DNA from: Diabrotica undecimpunctata
Taxonomy: Eukaryota; Arthropoda; Insecta; Coleoptera; Chrysomelidae
Direction: 5' to 3'
Assembly (NCBI RefSeq): GCF_040954645.1
Contig: NC_092806.1
Coordinates: 113,752,458-113,816,457 of the forward strand
Length of the DNA stretch: 64,000 bases
The translations under genes were made by a program, and so were the position numbers. Position 1 is the first letter of the stretch; each line of letters opens with the position of its first letter. The notes under the pieces were generated by a model. That model made no database searches. It saw nothing but the letters and a program-made list of their open reading frames with translations, and was not told the DNA's origin. This document shows, piece by piece, positions 1-10,345 of the stretch.

Positions 1-2764
1 CAATGTCCAAAGCTATTCTTTCAAACGGGCTTCCAACATTATATTGTCTCATAGGAGCTCTCCTTTTTCGGTGAGGCCCGTTACTCGTAGCACAAATAGT
101 ACATTTCTTACACCAGTCTTTTACGTCGTCGGAACTGTTCATCCAATAAAACCGTCCCCGAATTCGCTGAAGGGTTTTCCTTACACCAAAATGCCCTCCC
201 GATGGACTGTCGTGTAACTGACGAAGTACTTCGGCTATTCTGCTCTTTGGGATCACCAACTGTCTTCTCTTCTCTGAACCGTCATCATTTTCCAGGACTC
301 GTTTGAGCAAGCCATCTTCGATGATAAATGAGTCCCACTGGGCCCAATACGTCTTAACTACTGAGCATAGGTTTGATATTTCCTGCCAAGGTGGTCGACG
401 GTTTTCCTCTTTCCATTTTCGGATTTTCTGTATAACTGGATCTCTCTCTTGCTCTTCCCTGATCTTAGTAGGCGTCCAGTCGTCGTTGACAATCGTCGTT
501 CTTAGCACTGCCGCTTCCTTGGATTCCGTTTTGTTGCAGTGGGAACACTCTGCTGAGCATGGCCTTCTGGAAAGAGAATCTGCGTTTCTGTGGCTAACTC
601 CGGCCCGGTGCTCAATCTTAAAATCGTATTCTTGGAGTCGTTCGATCCACCTGGCTATCTGACCCTCTGGATTCTTAAACTGCATCAACCAATTAAGGGC
701 GGCATGGTCGGTTCGGATTAGAAACTTTCTGCCATAGATGTATTGATAGAAGTGCTCTACTGATTTAACTACTGCTAGAAGTTCTCTTCTCGTGACGCAA
801 TAATTCCGCTCAGGTTTTGAAAGAACTTTACTAAAATATCCGAGGACTCGTTCCTGTCCTCCTTGAATCTGAGACAGCACTCCTCCAATTCCCACATTAC
901 TTGCATCCGTATCTAAGATGAACTCTCCTTCTGGCAGTGGATACCCCAAAATTGGTGCTGTTATTAAATGCTTTTTCAACGTTTCAAAGGCATTTTGGCA
1001 GTCTATATCCCAGCGGTATTCTCTTGCTTCCTCTGTAAGTCGCGTTAATGGCTTAGCGATATCTGCAAACTTCTTAATAAACCTCCGGTAGTAAGTACAT
1101 AGTCCAAGAAAACTTCTCACTTGATGTTTGTCAGTTGGTTTTGGCCATTCCTTAATGGAATCGATTTTTCCCTTATCCACGGCCACTCCTTCTTTACTGA
1201 CTATATGACCCAGATAATTGACTTTACCTTGAAATAACTGGCACTTCTTGGGGTTTAGCATCAATTGGGCAGCTTTAAGTCGATTAAAAACGTTTTCTAA
1301 ATTCCTCAAATGATCTTCGAATGTCTCCCCCAAGACGATTATGTCATCTAAATAAACCAGGCATGTTTTCCAAGATAACCCTCTCAATACATTTTCCATA
1401 AGCCTCTCAAATGTCGCAGGAGCATTACAAAGTCCAAATGGCATAACGTTGAATTGCCACAATCCAGATCCTGTGGTGAAGGCTGTCTTTTCTTTATCGA
1501 CTGGGTCCATTTCTACCTGCCAGTATCCAGACTTCAAATCTAAAGTAGAAAACAATTTACTTCCAGCCAATGTGTCCAATGTGTCATCGATCCGAGGCAG
1601 AGGATAACTATCTTTCTTGGTAACGTTGTTCAGCAAACGGTAATCCACACAGAACCTCGTCGTTCCGTCTTTCTTCTTAACCAGGACCACCGGAGAGACC
1701 CATGGGCTCGTAGAAGGTTCTATCACCCCGTCTTTCTTCATTTCCTGAACAATCGTTTCAGCTTCCTCTCTTTTCGCCTGTGGTAATCGTCGAGCTGTTT
1801 GACGAATTGGCTTAGCATTACCAGTATCAATTTTATGCTTAACAACGGTAGTTCTTCCCGTCTTTCCTCCTTTCGGTACGAAAATATCACGATACTGCCG
1901 AAGAAATTCCTTTAATTTCTTTTTCTCCATCTGATTTAGAGACTGTCCTGCAACTGCAACCATTTGGTCGAATTTGTCGTTGGAATTATCAGATGTTGTC
2001 GCCTGACGGATTATGGATGCCACAGGTACACAAGTTCCTACTTTTGTCTCTTTCTTTATGGTCACTGGGTAGTCATTGACATTGATAAGCCTCACAGGAA
2101 TTTCCTTAGCCAAAGTCACCAATTCCTTTCCAATTATGATTCCACGGCCAACCTCATCGTCGTGGTTCCAAGGCTCCATCATAACAGGTCTCCCTTCGTC
2201 CACAATTCCCTGTAGCCGCGCTACTATGATCGTTTCACTTCTCGCAGGCACGACTGTATCTTCTGTAATGGCTGCTTGCACAGTGTTGTCATTATGTGGA
2301 TGGAGAAATACCTCCTCGTTGCCAACTTTGATTACCTTATTCTTAAAATCCAATTGGAATTCATGCATATTCATTACGTCCATTCCTAATATAACATCCT
2401 CTTCGATGTCAGCAACTATAACAGTATGGACGAACTTTTCTGCTCCAATTCCCAATTGTACCTGGATTTCTCCATGAATGTTAGCATTTTCACCTGTAGC
2501 GGTCCGAAGTCGCAACCTCGTTGGTAACAGTTTCTTTCGGCTGTTTATAACTGTTGGACGTATAATGGTTCTGGTCGCTCCGGTATCCACCAACAACGTA
2601 TGTCTTTTACCATTTATTTCTCCATCTACATATACACTATCTTCACGACATTTCAAAGAAGCTATTAGTATGAGAGGGTCTTTGGAAAAGTTCTGGGTCG
2701 AAGCTGCCCCCCTAAGGCTGACCCGTTCTAGTTTTCCTGATGGTGAGTTTCTTGATTTGCGTCG
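1..2764 (-). CDS. pol: gypsy pol polyprotein (protease, RT, RNase H, integrase N-part), partial
   Basis: Pol makes the cDNA and integrates it. Reading leftwards: an aspartic protease DTG triad near 2581-2590 (context LLVDTGATRT), RT start near 1700 (PWVSPVVLVKKKDG), RT catalytic YLDD at about 1343-1354, a DTDAS RNase H/tether motif near 905, and an integrase HHCC zinc motif with CKKC at about 90-115. All these codons fall in one frame, one base upstream (-1) of the gag frame, so expression probably needs -1 frameshifting or reinitiation. The 3' part of integrase is beyond position 1. I did not check every codon, but no break was found in the blocks read. Confidence 0.9.
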
Positions 2765-4029
2765 TACCTAGGGTGCTTACAGGAGCTTCGTACGTGTCCT
2801 ATTTCGCCACAATTCCAGCATCTGATGGTCTTCGTTTTCTTGTATGTCATGCTTTTCATCATATTAACGAGCTGGTCAAGTTTATCTTCATCTCCTTCCT
2901 CTTTTACAGTCCTAACTTTACTGTACCCGCCAGAGGCCTGCGTAGCTGACTCGTATTCGAGGGCGGCGGATAGGACATCAACCAGCGTCTTGTGACGAGC
3001 TAATCGCAGTGTTCTCTGCATTTCATGATCACGAAGACCATCAATAAACGTTTGAACGGCCAATTTTTCCATCATGTCTTCGGGAGCTGTTGGATAAGCA
3101 TATCGTACTAATCTGGCAATATCTACCTCATATTCTTGAAGAGCCTCATCTTTCTTCTGTCTACGATTTTTAAGCTGTGACTGATATACATGCTCCAAAT
3201 GTTCGTGGCCATATCGCATATTTAACCTCTTCTTCAGTTGTTCGAAATCATCGGTCTCCTCTACGGCTATGGTCTGAAGCACATCTAAGGCATCTCCTCG
3301 AAGGGCAATAGTCAGGTTTACAGCCTTTTCTTTTTCAGACCATCCATTTGCTCTTGCGGCTGATTCGAACTGTTTCATGTAGTTGTTCCATGATGATTTT
3401 CCGTCGAAAGTTGGGACTTTAACATGAATAGAACCTCCACTTCCTTCAAATTTCGGCCGTGTCTCCAACTTAAATTTCGTCTCGTCTTCTTTTATCTCCA
3501 CTGTAGTCGGATTGTTACCTCTCTCTGCTGTCCCTGTTTCTTCCATCTTCCTTTCCATCTCTTTAATCTTTTCTTCGAAGGCCAACTTATCGGCAGCAAC
3601 TTGGTTTTTTAACGAAGATATTCTATCGTCCAGGGCAGACATCTCAGAAGTGACTTTAGAGATTTCTGAAGAGATGTTAGCAGAAACTTTGCTTTCCAGG
3701 GAAGAAATCTCGTTAGAAACTTTGCTTTCTAAAGAAGCGATGTCGCCGGAAACTTTCGAAATATCGCCAGAAACTTTGTTCTCTAATGATGCGATGTCAC
3801 CAGAAACTTTGGCTACATCACCAGAAACTTTGGCTACATCACCAGAAACTTTCGAAATCGACGAGAGGACAGCATCTTCAAATATATAAGTCTCTGGATC
3901 TAGTCCTTCTTCTAGCAAAGCGTTCTTTAGTCGTTGGACTAACTCAGCCTTTTTTCCGGTAGAAGCTAATTCTCTGTCTTCAAGATGTCTTCTTAAATTA
4001 GTCACTGTCAGCTCATAAATCGTCGTCAT
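2728..4029 (-). CDS. gag: gypsy gag protein with SAP-like N-terminus, coiled-coil repeats and CCHC knuckle
   Basis: Structural protein of the retrotransposon particle, 433 codons from the first ATG at 4029; an upstream GTG at 4035 is in frame but an unlikely start. Residues about 3-45 (TIYELTVTNLRRHLEDREL and on) resemble a SAP DNA-binding motif. About 55-150 is a coiled coil built from 7- and 14-residue repeats such as KVSGDVA and KVSGDIASLE. The retrotransposon gag domain follows (YMKQFESAARANGWSEKEKA, then the LNMRYG stretch), and a zinc knuckle CWNCGEIGHVRSSCKHPRY sits near the end. Pol follows in the -1 frame, overlapping the last codons. Confidence 0.92.
   Translation of the reverse strand: MTTIYELTVTNLRRHLEDRELASTGKKAELVQRLKNALLEEGLDPETYIFEDAVLSSISKVSGDVAKVSGDVAKVSGDIASLENKVSGDISKVSGDIASLESKVSNEISSLESKVSANISSEISKVTSEMSALDDRISSLKNQVAADKLAFEEKIKEMERKMEETGTAERGNNPTTVEIKEDETKFKLETRPKFEGSGGSIHVKVPTFDGKSSWNNYMKQFESAARANGWSEKEKAVNLTIALRGDALDVLQTIAVEETDDFEQLKKRLNMRYGHEHLEHVYQSQLKNRRQKKDEALQEYEVDIARLVRYAYPTAPEDMMEKLAVQTFIDGLRDHEMQRTLRLARHKTLVDVLSAALEYESATQASGGYSKVRTVKEEGDEDKLDQLVNMMKSMTYKKTKTIRCWNCGEIGHVRSSCKHPRYDANQETHHQEN
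3655..3860 (-). repeat. tandem 21-bp units inside gag coding for KVSGD(V/I)A heptads
   Basis: On the plus strand units such as tcaccagaaactttggctac recur head to tail every 21 bp (clearest at about 3800-3855), with diverged 21- or 42-bp units to about 3655. The period is a multiple of three, so copy-number change keeps the frame, and it matches the seven-residue coiled-coil heptad. Confidence 0.8.
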
Positions 4030-4085
4030 TTTCACAATTTACAAATATTCACTTGTATTATTATTATAAGTCTAATTTATGTTCG

Positions 4086-4103
4086 ATCTCACTTCTGGCA
4101 CCA
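4086..4103 (-). promoter_or_regulatory. tRNA primer binding site of the gypsy element
   Basis: Two bases inside the 5' LTR end, the minus strand reads TGGTGCCAGAAGTGAGAT. TGG pairs with the CCA tail of a tRNA, the usual position and form of a retrotransposon primer site. The tRNA was not identified. Confidence 0.75.
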
Positions 4104-4105
4104 TT

Positions 4106-5329
4106 TGTTGTGAATTTATTAAAAGGTTCAATATTTATAACACTTACGGATTTAATTTATTTCTTTATTTATATTAACTTATCTGACAATAATTTATTAT
4201 ATCCGTACGTAACAAATTCGCGAGCGCGGGTCTTGAGAATTAACTGGCCCTCCATATAAAAATGTCGTATTTATATACGAAATCCTGATATACTAGAACT
4301 AAAGATGGGAGTATTCGAATACTGGAATCGAATAGTATCCGATTCCTTACAATATCAATTGTACTCGAGTACTCGAACTGGAAACCGATTGAGTACTGAG
4401 TACTGAATACCTGCCGAATATAGAACTTGATAGAGTGATAGAACGGTCTGAGTTACAGTACTTACAGTCTATTATACAATTGAGTGTTGAGTGATGAGTA
4501 TTTAGTGATTATTTTATGGTTCGAAATCGGTATTAGATAGAATATTACAAAGTGTTTAATTTTACATCGAGTGTCAAGACTGTTAAGTTAACAGTGGAAA
4601 TAGTGAAATTATAGGATAGGAGTTGGTGGTTATCGTTTGTTGTTGTAAGTAAATCTGTATTTGTTTCGTATACCAATAATGCATGTGCGTTTTTTGTTTT
4701 TGTATATCACTGGACTGCTTTTTTTTTAAGCATAGTGTAATCAAATCTTTTAACTTTTTTTTTTATTTTATTATTAATAATAATTTATTTTAAAGAAAAC
4801 ATTTTCAGTTAAAAAAATAAGTAATATAAAACAGTGTTTTAATTTTAACAAAAAAATTATCAAAATTTTTTTAAAAAGAACCGAAACATGTATTAAGAAA
4901 GAGTGGTTATATATGAATTTCATGCAATGATCATAAGATCTGAATTATGGCATCTGAATTATATGTTTGGTTGGGCCAATTAAAATGTTTTTATTTGTTT
5001 GCAAAAATTATATTTATTATAAAACAAAATAAAACATATACGTAAAACCCCCACAAATAATTGAAAAATCATAGATAAAGATTTACAAACCGACTATTTA
5101 TTCAAAATCTGATAGCCACAGTACTCGGTACTCAGTACTCAATAAAGTATCCGATTCCTTACTGTACTCGATTCCCCAGTAACCGATTCCCATAAGTAAT
5201 CGATTCTAACCATCACTAACTAGAACAGCATCGAAAGATCGCATTGTCTTGCATCGAAAAATCGAGAAGCATCTAGTTGGAGGATTCACCATAATTTGAA
5301 CCTAGATCCTTCGCCAAATTTCTACAACA
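4106..5329 (-). repeat. 5' LTR of the gypsy element, interrupted by a hAT-like insertion
   Basis: Ends form the inverted hexamer TGTTGT...ACAACA (4106-4111 and 5324-5329), with TG/CA termini and the primer site just inside. Without the 919-bp insertion and one 8-bp duplication, the LTR would be 297 bp. The other LTR is outside the window, so the boundary rests on the terminal hexamers and primer site position. Confidence 0.82.
4300..5218. mobile_element. non-autonomous hAT-like element with 8-bp TSD
   Basis: The flanks are the identical octamer ACTAGAAC (4292-4299 and 5219-5226), the target-duplication size of hAT elements. The ends are imperfect inverted repeats, TAAAGATGGGAGTATTCGA on the left and TAGTGATGGTTAGAATCGA from the right end inward. 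Subterminal blocks on both sides repeat short words such as GAGTACTCG and CCGATTCC, as is common in hAT ends. The interior is AT-rich with no transposase-like ORF, so movement would need a transposase in trans. Confidence 0.9.
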
Positions 5330-5379
5330 AAACAGAATTATTAGTCATCATATATTTAGGCCAGTATATATTTATCGTA

Positions 5380-6075
5380 CAGATAACGATATCGACAAAA
5401 TGTAAATATCTCTCAGTGGGAACAGATGAAATATGTGACCTAGTCTTGGAAGACGACAAAATCAAAGGCGTGCAATCCTGCAAATATTTGGGGGTCATTT
5501 TCAACAAGAAGGGAAATAGCGCAGACGAAATCAGGGAAAGAATAAACAAGGGCAGAGCAGCGACCCGTGCCTTAAACTCTCTTCTCTGGCAAAAAACAAT
5601 TCGACGAGAAACCAAAAAACACATTTACGGTAGTATAGTCCAAAGTATTACACTTTACGGTTCGGAAGTATGGGACGTCACCAAAGCTAATAGAAACAAA
5701 CTTTTGACGACAGAAATGGATTATCTGAGACGAAGCTGCGGTAGATCGAAACTGGAGAGAGTTAGAAACGAACAAATAAGAAACGAAATGAAAATGGAGA
5801 GAAATATCAATGATGACATAGAAAGAAAACAATTAATCTGGTTCGGACATGTTAAAAGAATGCCAGAGTACAGATGGCCTAGGAGAGTACTGGAATGGAT
5901 CCCTCCTGAAAGAAGAAAGAGAGGACGACCACGGAGAAGTTGGCGCAACGATATTGATGAAGCAATGGCGGCAAGAGACTTAGAAGAGGCAACTGCATAT
6001 GACAGAAAAAGATGGAAATTGGGGGCGGAGAAGCGGCGACAGCCGTAATAAATCCGTTATTATATATATATATTT
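5380..6075 (+). pseudogene. LINE 3' end: RT C-terminal domain (5'-truncated non-LTR retrotransposon)
   Basis: An open stretch to the stop at 6048 encodes the region after the RT fingers of an RTE/CR1-like LINE: CKYLGVIFNKKGN, then TLYGSEVW, LIWFGHVKRMPEYRWPRR and a basic RRKRGRPRRSWRNDIDEA. These are the YLG..., YGaE.W and GHV.RMp blocks of insect LINE C-termini. The catalytic YxDD part is missing. A short TA-rich tail follows the stop. The apparent start just after the gypsy LTR is not a real gene start. Confidence 0.85.
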
Positions 6076-6084
6076 ATCGTAACA

Positions 6085-6300
6085 ATAGACTAAAGACTTG
6101 GAAGTAATATTTGCAGTAGAAAGGCAGATTGTCATTGAAGCCATAGTATGCCAAACAGGACCCCCGATTACCATTGAAGAAGTCACGGCAGCTATTAGAA
6201 AAACTAAAGATGGTAAAGCTGTAGGGCCTGACAAATTTTATACAGAATTTCTGTAACTTATGGACGAACAAGGAATAGAATGGAAAACGTTTATATTTAA

Positions 6301-6374
<74 letters not shown>

Positions 6375-7752
6375 CTGGATATATTCCCCAAAGCTGGTTA
6401 AAGTCGACCTTCGTAACTATACCAAAAGAATTAAATGCAAAAACATGCGAAGAATACAAAATAATTAGCTTAATGAGCCATTTACTTAAGATGTTTTTAA
6501 AAGTGATACATAACAGAATATATAAAAAATGTGAAGAACAAATGTCATAAAAACAATTTGGAATCCGCGATACCTTAGGCACCCGAGAAGCTCTATTCGT
6601 TATACCATTGCTTATCCAGAGGTGCAGGGATGTCAACTGTGATTTATATATTTATTTTATCGACTACAAAAAGGCATTTGATAGAGTAAAACATGACAAG
6701 CTCATATCCATCTTGAAAGAAGCGGGCTTGGATGATAGAGACTTGCGAACTATATATAATTTATATTACAACCAAACTACCAACATTAAAGTGGATGACC
6801 AGTTGATAGAGACAATCTGCATAGATGGAGGAGTGAAACAAGGAGGCATTCTGTCTCCAGTGCTAGTTAACTCGGATGCTATGTACTCGGAGCGTATCTT
6901 CGAGCGAGCACTGGTACAACTATATGAAGGCGTCTTAGTTAACGGAGTGCGTCTAAACAACATTAGATATGCTGACGACGCAGTAGTTTTTGCAGATAGC
7001 CTAGATGGTTTAGAAGCAATAATGTCGCGCATATCAGATATAAGTTAAGAATATTGGCTGCATCTCAATACGAACAAAACAAAGTACATGGTAGTTAGTA
7101 AGCGCGAAATATTAAATACACATCTTTTGGTAAACCAACAGCCAATTGACAGGGTAAACAGCTACACATATCTTGGTACTAACATAAACAGTCAATGGGA
7201 CTACTCTACTAAAATAAAACAACGTATAGGGAAAGCAAGATCAGCGTTCGTAAAGATGAAGTCTCTTTTCAGAAGTCACGATTTGCCACTTAGTACCAAA
7301 ATCTCTATCATCAGATGCTATGTCTTTTTACATTATTATACGGAGTAGAGGCATGGACGCTCTCTGAAGTTTTTTAGGAAAGCTCGAGGCCTTCGAGATG
7401 TGATGTTACAGGCGCATCTTACGAATTTCATTGGTGGATCGTGTGACTAATATTGAGGTCCTACGTAGAATGGGCAAGGAATGCGAGATCACTAACACCA
7501 TCAAAGAGCGCAAATTAGAATATCTTGGCCATGTTATGAGAAATGAACACAGATATGGCTTATTAAAACTCATTCTTCAGGGCAAGGTATTTGGAAAGAG
7601 AGAACCAGGGAGAAGAAGATTATCTTGGCTTCAAAACCTAAGGAAGTGGTTCAATACGTCTACAACCGTATCCGAATAGCTGCAAGTAAAGTTGGATAGC
7701 TATGCTGATCGCCAACATCCGGAACGGAAAGGCATAGTAAGAAGAAGAAGAT
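6085..7752 (+). pseudogene. RTE-like LINE copy, RT domain to 3' end, broken
   Basis: Blocks in order: GKAVGPDKFYTEFL (about 6205-6255), EEYKIISLMSHLLKMFLKV (about 6450-6505), FIDYKKAFDRVKHDKL (about 6655-6705), IRYADDAVVFAD (about 6961-7000, catalytic YADD), YTYLGTNINSQWD (about 7162-7200) and YLGHVMRNEHRYGLLKL (about 7520-7575). In-frame stops occur after TEFL and at 6548, and frames change near 7050 and 7350-7430. It ends in a GAA-rich tail at about 7730-7752. It is the same family as the copy at 37.3-39.2 kb. Confidence 0.9.
6304..6373. repeat. (TA)n microsatellite inside a LINE RT
   Basis: About 35 pure TA units. By comparison with the 37-39 kb copy the array sits where a short ATATAT is expected between NK(I) and the (Y)DTG-like/P-Q-W residues, and the frame stays open across it, reading as alternating Ile-Tyr. 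Probably slippage expansion after insertion. Confidence 0.97.
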
Positions 7753-8545
7753 GAACATATTTTGATAGGCAATACATACAAGACGTACATATTTGTCAAT
7801 GTATGAAATTTGATAAAAAAAATGTTTTATTCGGTGAACAGATGGTGAAGGTGAACATTAAGTGTATTAAGTTGATTTATTATTATTCCCACCTGGTTTA
7901 CACCGATATTGTCCATCATAACTAGGTGGAAGTTAGTAATAGTATAAAACACCAGATTGTTGTTTCTTAACATGACACTAATAATGATCAGTATATTTTT
8001 TCAAAACATCTTATCGAAAGTGAAACAATGTAGAATAAAACATTAATTTCTTGAATATAGCCAATTTACAAAAATTTTGCAAATACTTATTATTAAAATA
8101 TGCATAAATGTTATTATAGGTCAGCGGTAATGCAATCTATAAATAGCTTTACGTGTTCCTACGATGCTTATCTAAATCTCACCGTGTCACCTCATTTCTA
8201 ACCGTTTGCAGAAAAGCAAAAGTAATTATAGCTAATTGCTCTATTAAAGTTTTCCTTTCCAGGTCAATTTATAAATTTCAAATCGAGTATATAATTAGAC
8301 AGGTCATGTTAATAATTGTAACTTAAAGCGGTCTCTCCTTGTATTATATTTTTTTATGCTTTTGCCATAGAGACATACATTTAGGCTAATATTCCTCATT
8401 CTATTTATTTGTTTTCCGACGTGGAAATCGACAAGATTTCAAAAAGAAACTGTCAAGTCATAGATACCTAACTCTATTAGTTTTTCACTTCATCACTCAT
8501 GTGATTAATATAAAAACATGACATACTTTAATTTTTTATGCCGTT
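7753..8545. other. AT-rich interval, nothing recognised
   Basis: No ORF with recognisable similarity, no terminal repeats and no RNA gene seen. Confidence 0.6.
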
Positions 8546-8549
8546 TTCA

Positions 8550-8790
8550 AAAACCTATCTACATTACCAAATACCAAATGAACAAGCGGGGTTTGTAAAG
8601 GATAGAAGTACACGGGAAAAAATCCTGAATCTGAGACAACTCACTGAAAACCATTTAATTGTGTAAGCTGGACAAATCTGTGGTCCACTTTAATAGATTA
8701 GAATAGAATGGGCACTCCAATACACCTGGTGATACTTATTAAAGATATGTACCAGTCCAATATAGCAACAGTACGACTACATTTTGATTA
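8550..8790 (+). pseudogene. LINE RT fragment
   Basis: The frame around 8575-8645 reads NEQAGFVKDRSTREKILNLR, matching the EQAGFRkgrsT.d.I motif of RTE/BovB-like RT, followed by a degenerate region through about 8790 (ILIKDMYQSNIATVRL). No intact ORF. Confidence 0.65.
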
Positions 8791-8859
8791 TATTCTTCCA
8801 CTTCTGTGAGGCTAATAACCAATTGATGAAATACACAAATATTAATTTATTTCGCAGAC

Positions 8860-9115
8860 ATATCTGCTACCATGTTTTCATTTTCATGTCACTTAGCGAT
8901 TCTTCTGTGAGCGCCATTGTTCATTTAATATTGTCAATTATTTCTTTACTGTTTATCATGCTTGTTGTCTTATTATCGCCAAATTAATTCAATCATCGGC
9001 ATATCTAAAAGTGTTCAAACTTTCTCCATTTAATTGAATTCCATCACGCATGTATTCTAAGGGCTTCTTGGAAAATGGCTTTCGAGTACATTCTAATTAC
9101 GAGAGATGATAATAA
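8860..9115 (-). pseudogene. LINE RT fragment, opposite strand
   Basis: On the minus strand around 9065-8970 the frames read PLEYMRDGIQLNGE and then F(R)YADD-like residues with stops, resembling the region just before and at the RT catalytic YADD. Its orientation, opposite to the fragment at 8550-8790, argues for a separate insertion or an inversion. Confidence 0.5.
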
Positions 9116-9470
9116 ACATCCTTCCCGAATTTTAAGAATTTGTATCCATTTTTTCTCCTATAGTTCCAGTATAAGTTTTTTCTTATGAAAAGTCTTTGCC
9201 ACCAGTTTCACTATCTTGTAGGACTTGCAGGTACGATAACTTGGACAAAGCACTTAATTTGCTAAATTGAATCCTTTTGTACAAGAACGTTTATAAAGCT
9301 AAATTATTTTGTTACTTATTCTTCGCAGATTTTGTACAGTCTGCGATGTATGATTTTTAAAAAAGTTTTAACAACTGACTTATGTGACTTGTTGTTTCGT
9401 AATTAATGCACATATTGTTCTGAAGCTATTTTCTTGTGGCATTTTAAATTAATTACTATTTAAATGGGAA
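9116..9470. other. AT-rich interval, nothing recognised
   Basis: No gene, repeat end or RNA gene recognised. Confidence 0.55.
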
Positions 9471-9790
9471 TAAGCCACAATTAAAGGTTAAAATACGTTT
9501 ATTGACGTTTCAATTTCCACTTCGGAAGTCGTTCTCAAAATACAAACATTAGTAAATTAAACAAATTTTGTTTTTGTTACTTAGTGAAAAATTCTTCTAA
9601 TAATTTAATTTTATCTGACTTATCTATATTGACAATTCAGACATACATTATACATTTTAAAGTAGACGACTTTAAAATGATATTGCCAATATTGTTGAGT
9701 TGCGTTCCTGGGACGACTTTACTTATAAGATAGTTCATTCGATTACATGAAATCAACTTTAACTTGAGAATATCCGTCAGAAAAGATCAT
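9471..9790 (-). repeat. dispersed repeat, copy 1
   Basis: About 9590-9775 is the reverse complement of 20685-20850: both carry the words CAATATTG/TTGAGTTGCGTTCCTGG and TCTGAATTGTCAATAT. In the minus orientation this copy also has GAAGTGGAAATTGAAACGTC (9497-9516 reversed), a pairing-rich block that recalls the 3' half of a hammerhead. Element class not established; a Penelope-like terminal repeat is one possibility. Confidence 0.7.
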
Positions 9791-10050
9791 AACATGTAAT
9801 TCGTCTTTAAAAAGACAAATACATGCCATGATGACAGTAAAATTCTCCTGTTAGTGATTCCATAGTAAATTATGAGGGAAAAACCAGGAAAAAAACCTCA
9901 TAATACTATCCCGACATGGTAAGTATTTGATCTTGCATTTAGTTTACCTTCAATAAATACCAAATTCCGATTTTATATGTTTGATATTTAAAAAATATAA
10001 ATGATGTACTCTCTATATGTTACTGACTTACCAATACTGGTATTTTCTTT
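9791..10050. other. interval with nothing recognised
   Basis: AT-rich; continues beside the dispersed repeat and ends at the palindrome. No coding signal. Confidence 0.5.
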
Positions 10051-10240
10051 TTAATAACTTCCTCTTTCAATATGGGTAACCAGATCCTACTACATTCTGC
10101 CGAGGAATTCGCGACACAATTGGTCTCATTTAGCATAAAGAAGCGGCTCTAATTATGCTAAATGAGACCAATTGTGTCGCGAATTCCTCGGCAGAATGTA
10201 GTAGGATCTGGTTACCCATATTGAAAGAGGAAGTTATTAA
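10051..10240. repeat. near-perfect palindrome, 88-bp arms, 14-bp spacer
   Basis: Left arm 10051-10138 is repeated as its reverse complement at 10153-10240, around the spacer agaagcggctctaa. I saw no mismatch in the arms. Each arm contains GAATTCGCGACACAATTGG. Such palindromes decay quickly, so this is either recent (inverted duplication or foldback) or an assembly artefact. Confidence 0.95.
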
Positions 10241-10345
10241 TGATTGATGATTTCTGATTGTATATCATCTGGGCCAGGGGTTTTTCGATATTTTATGTAT
10301 TGCATGGGTACCTCCACTTAGTCCAAAGGGATGTCCTGGTTCTAA
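10241..10345 (-). pseudogene. short LINE RT fragment
   Basis: On the minus strand, around 10325-10255, frames read VEVPMQYIK-like and KTPGPDDI-like residues (K.KaPGPDgip is a general LINE RT start motif) with frame breaks. Too short to classify. Confidence 0.35.

Larger units (their letters stand above)
1..5329 (-). mobile_element. Ty3/gypsy-type LTR retrotransposon, right part, cut by window edge
   Basis: On the minus strand the order is 5' LTR (4106-5329), primer binding site, gag, then pol running off the left edge inside the integrase region. The order protease, RT, RNase H, integrase is the Ty3/gypsy arrangement. The 3' LTR, any env-like ORF and the partner target duplication lie outside the window. 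A 919-bp hAT-like element sits in the LTR. Gag is open, and pol motifs checked at five places (protease, RT, RNase H, integrase and the pol start) share one frame, so this copy may be fairly young. Confidence 0.93.

Noticed and set aside
3512..3889. Plus-strand repeat ORF opposite gag
   Set aside because: It is the antisense shadow of the gag heptad repeats.
5296..5379. Start of the 250-codon ORF as a gene start
   Set aside because: Its first codons come from the gypsy LTR edge and flank; real LINE similarity begins only near 5380.
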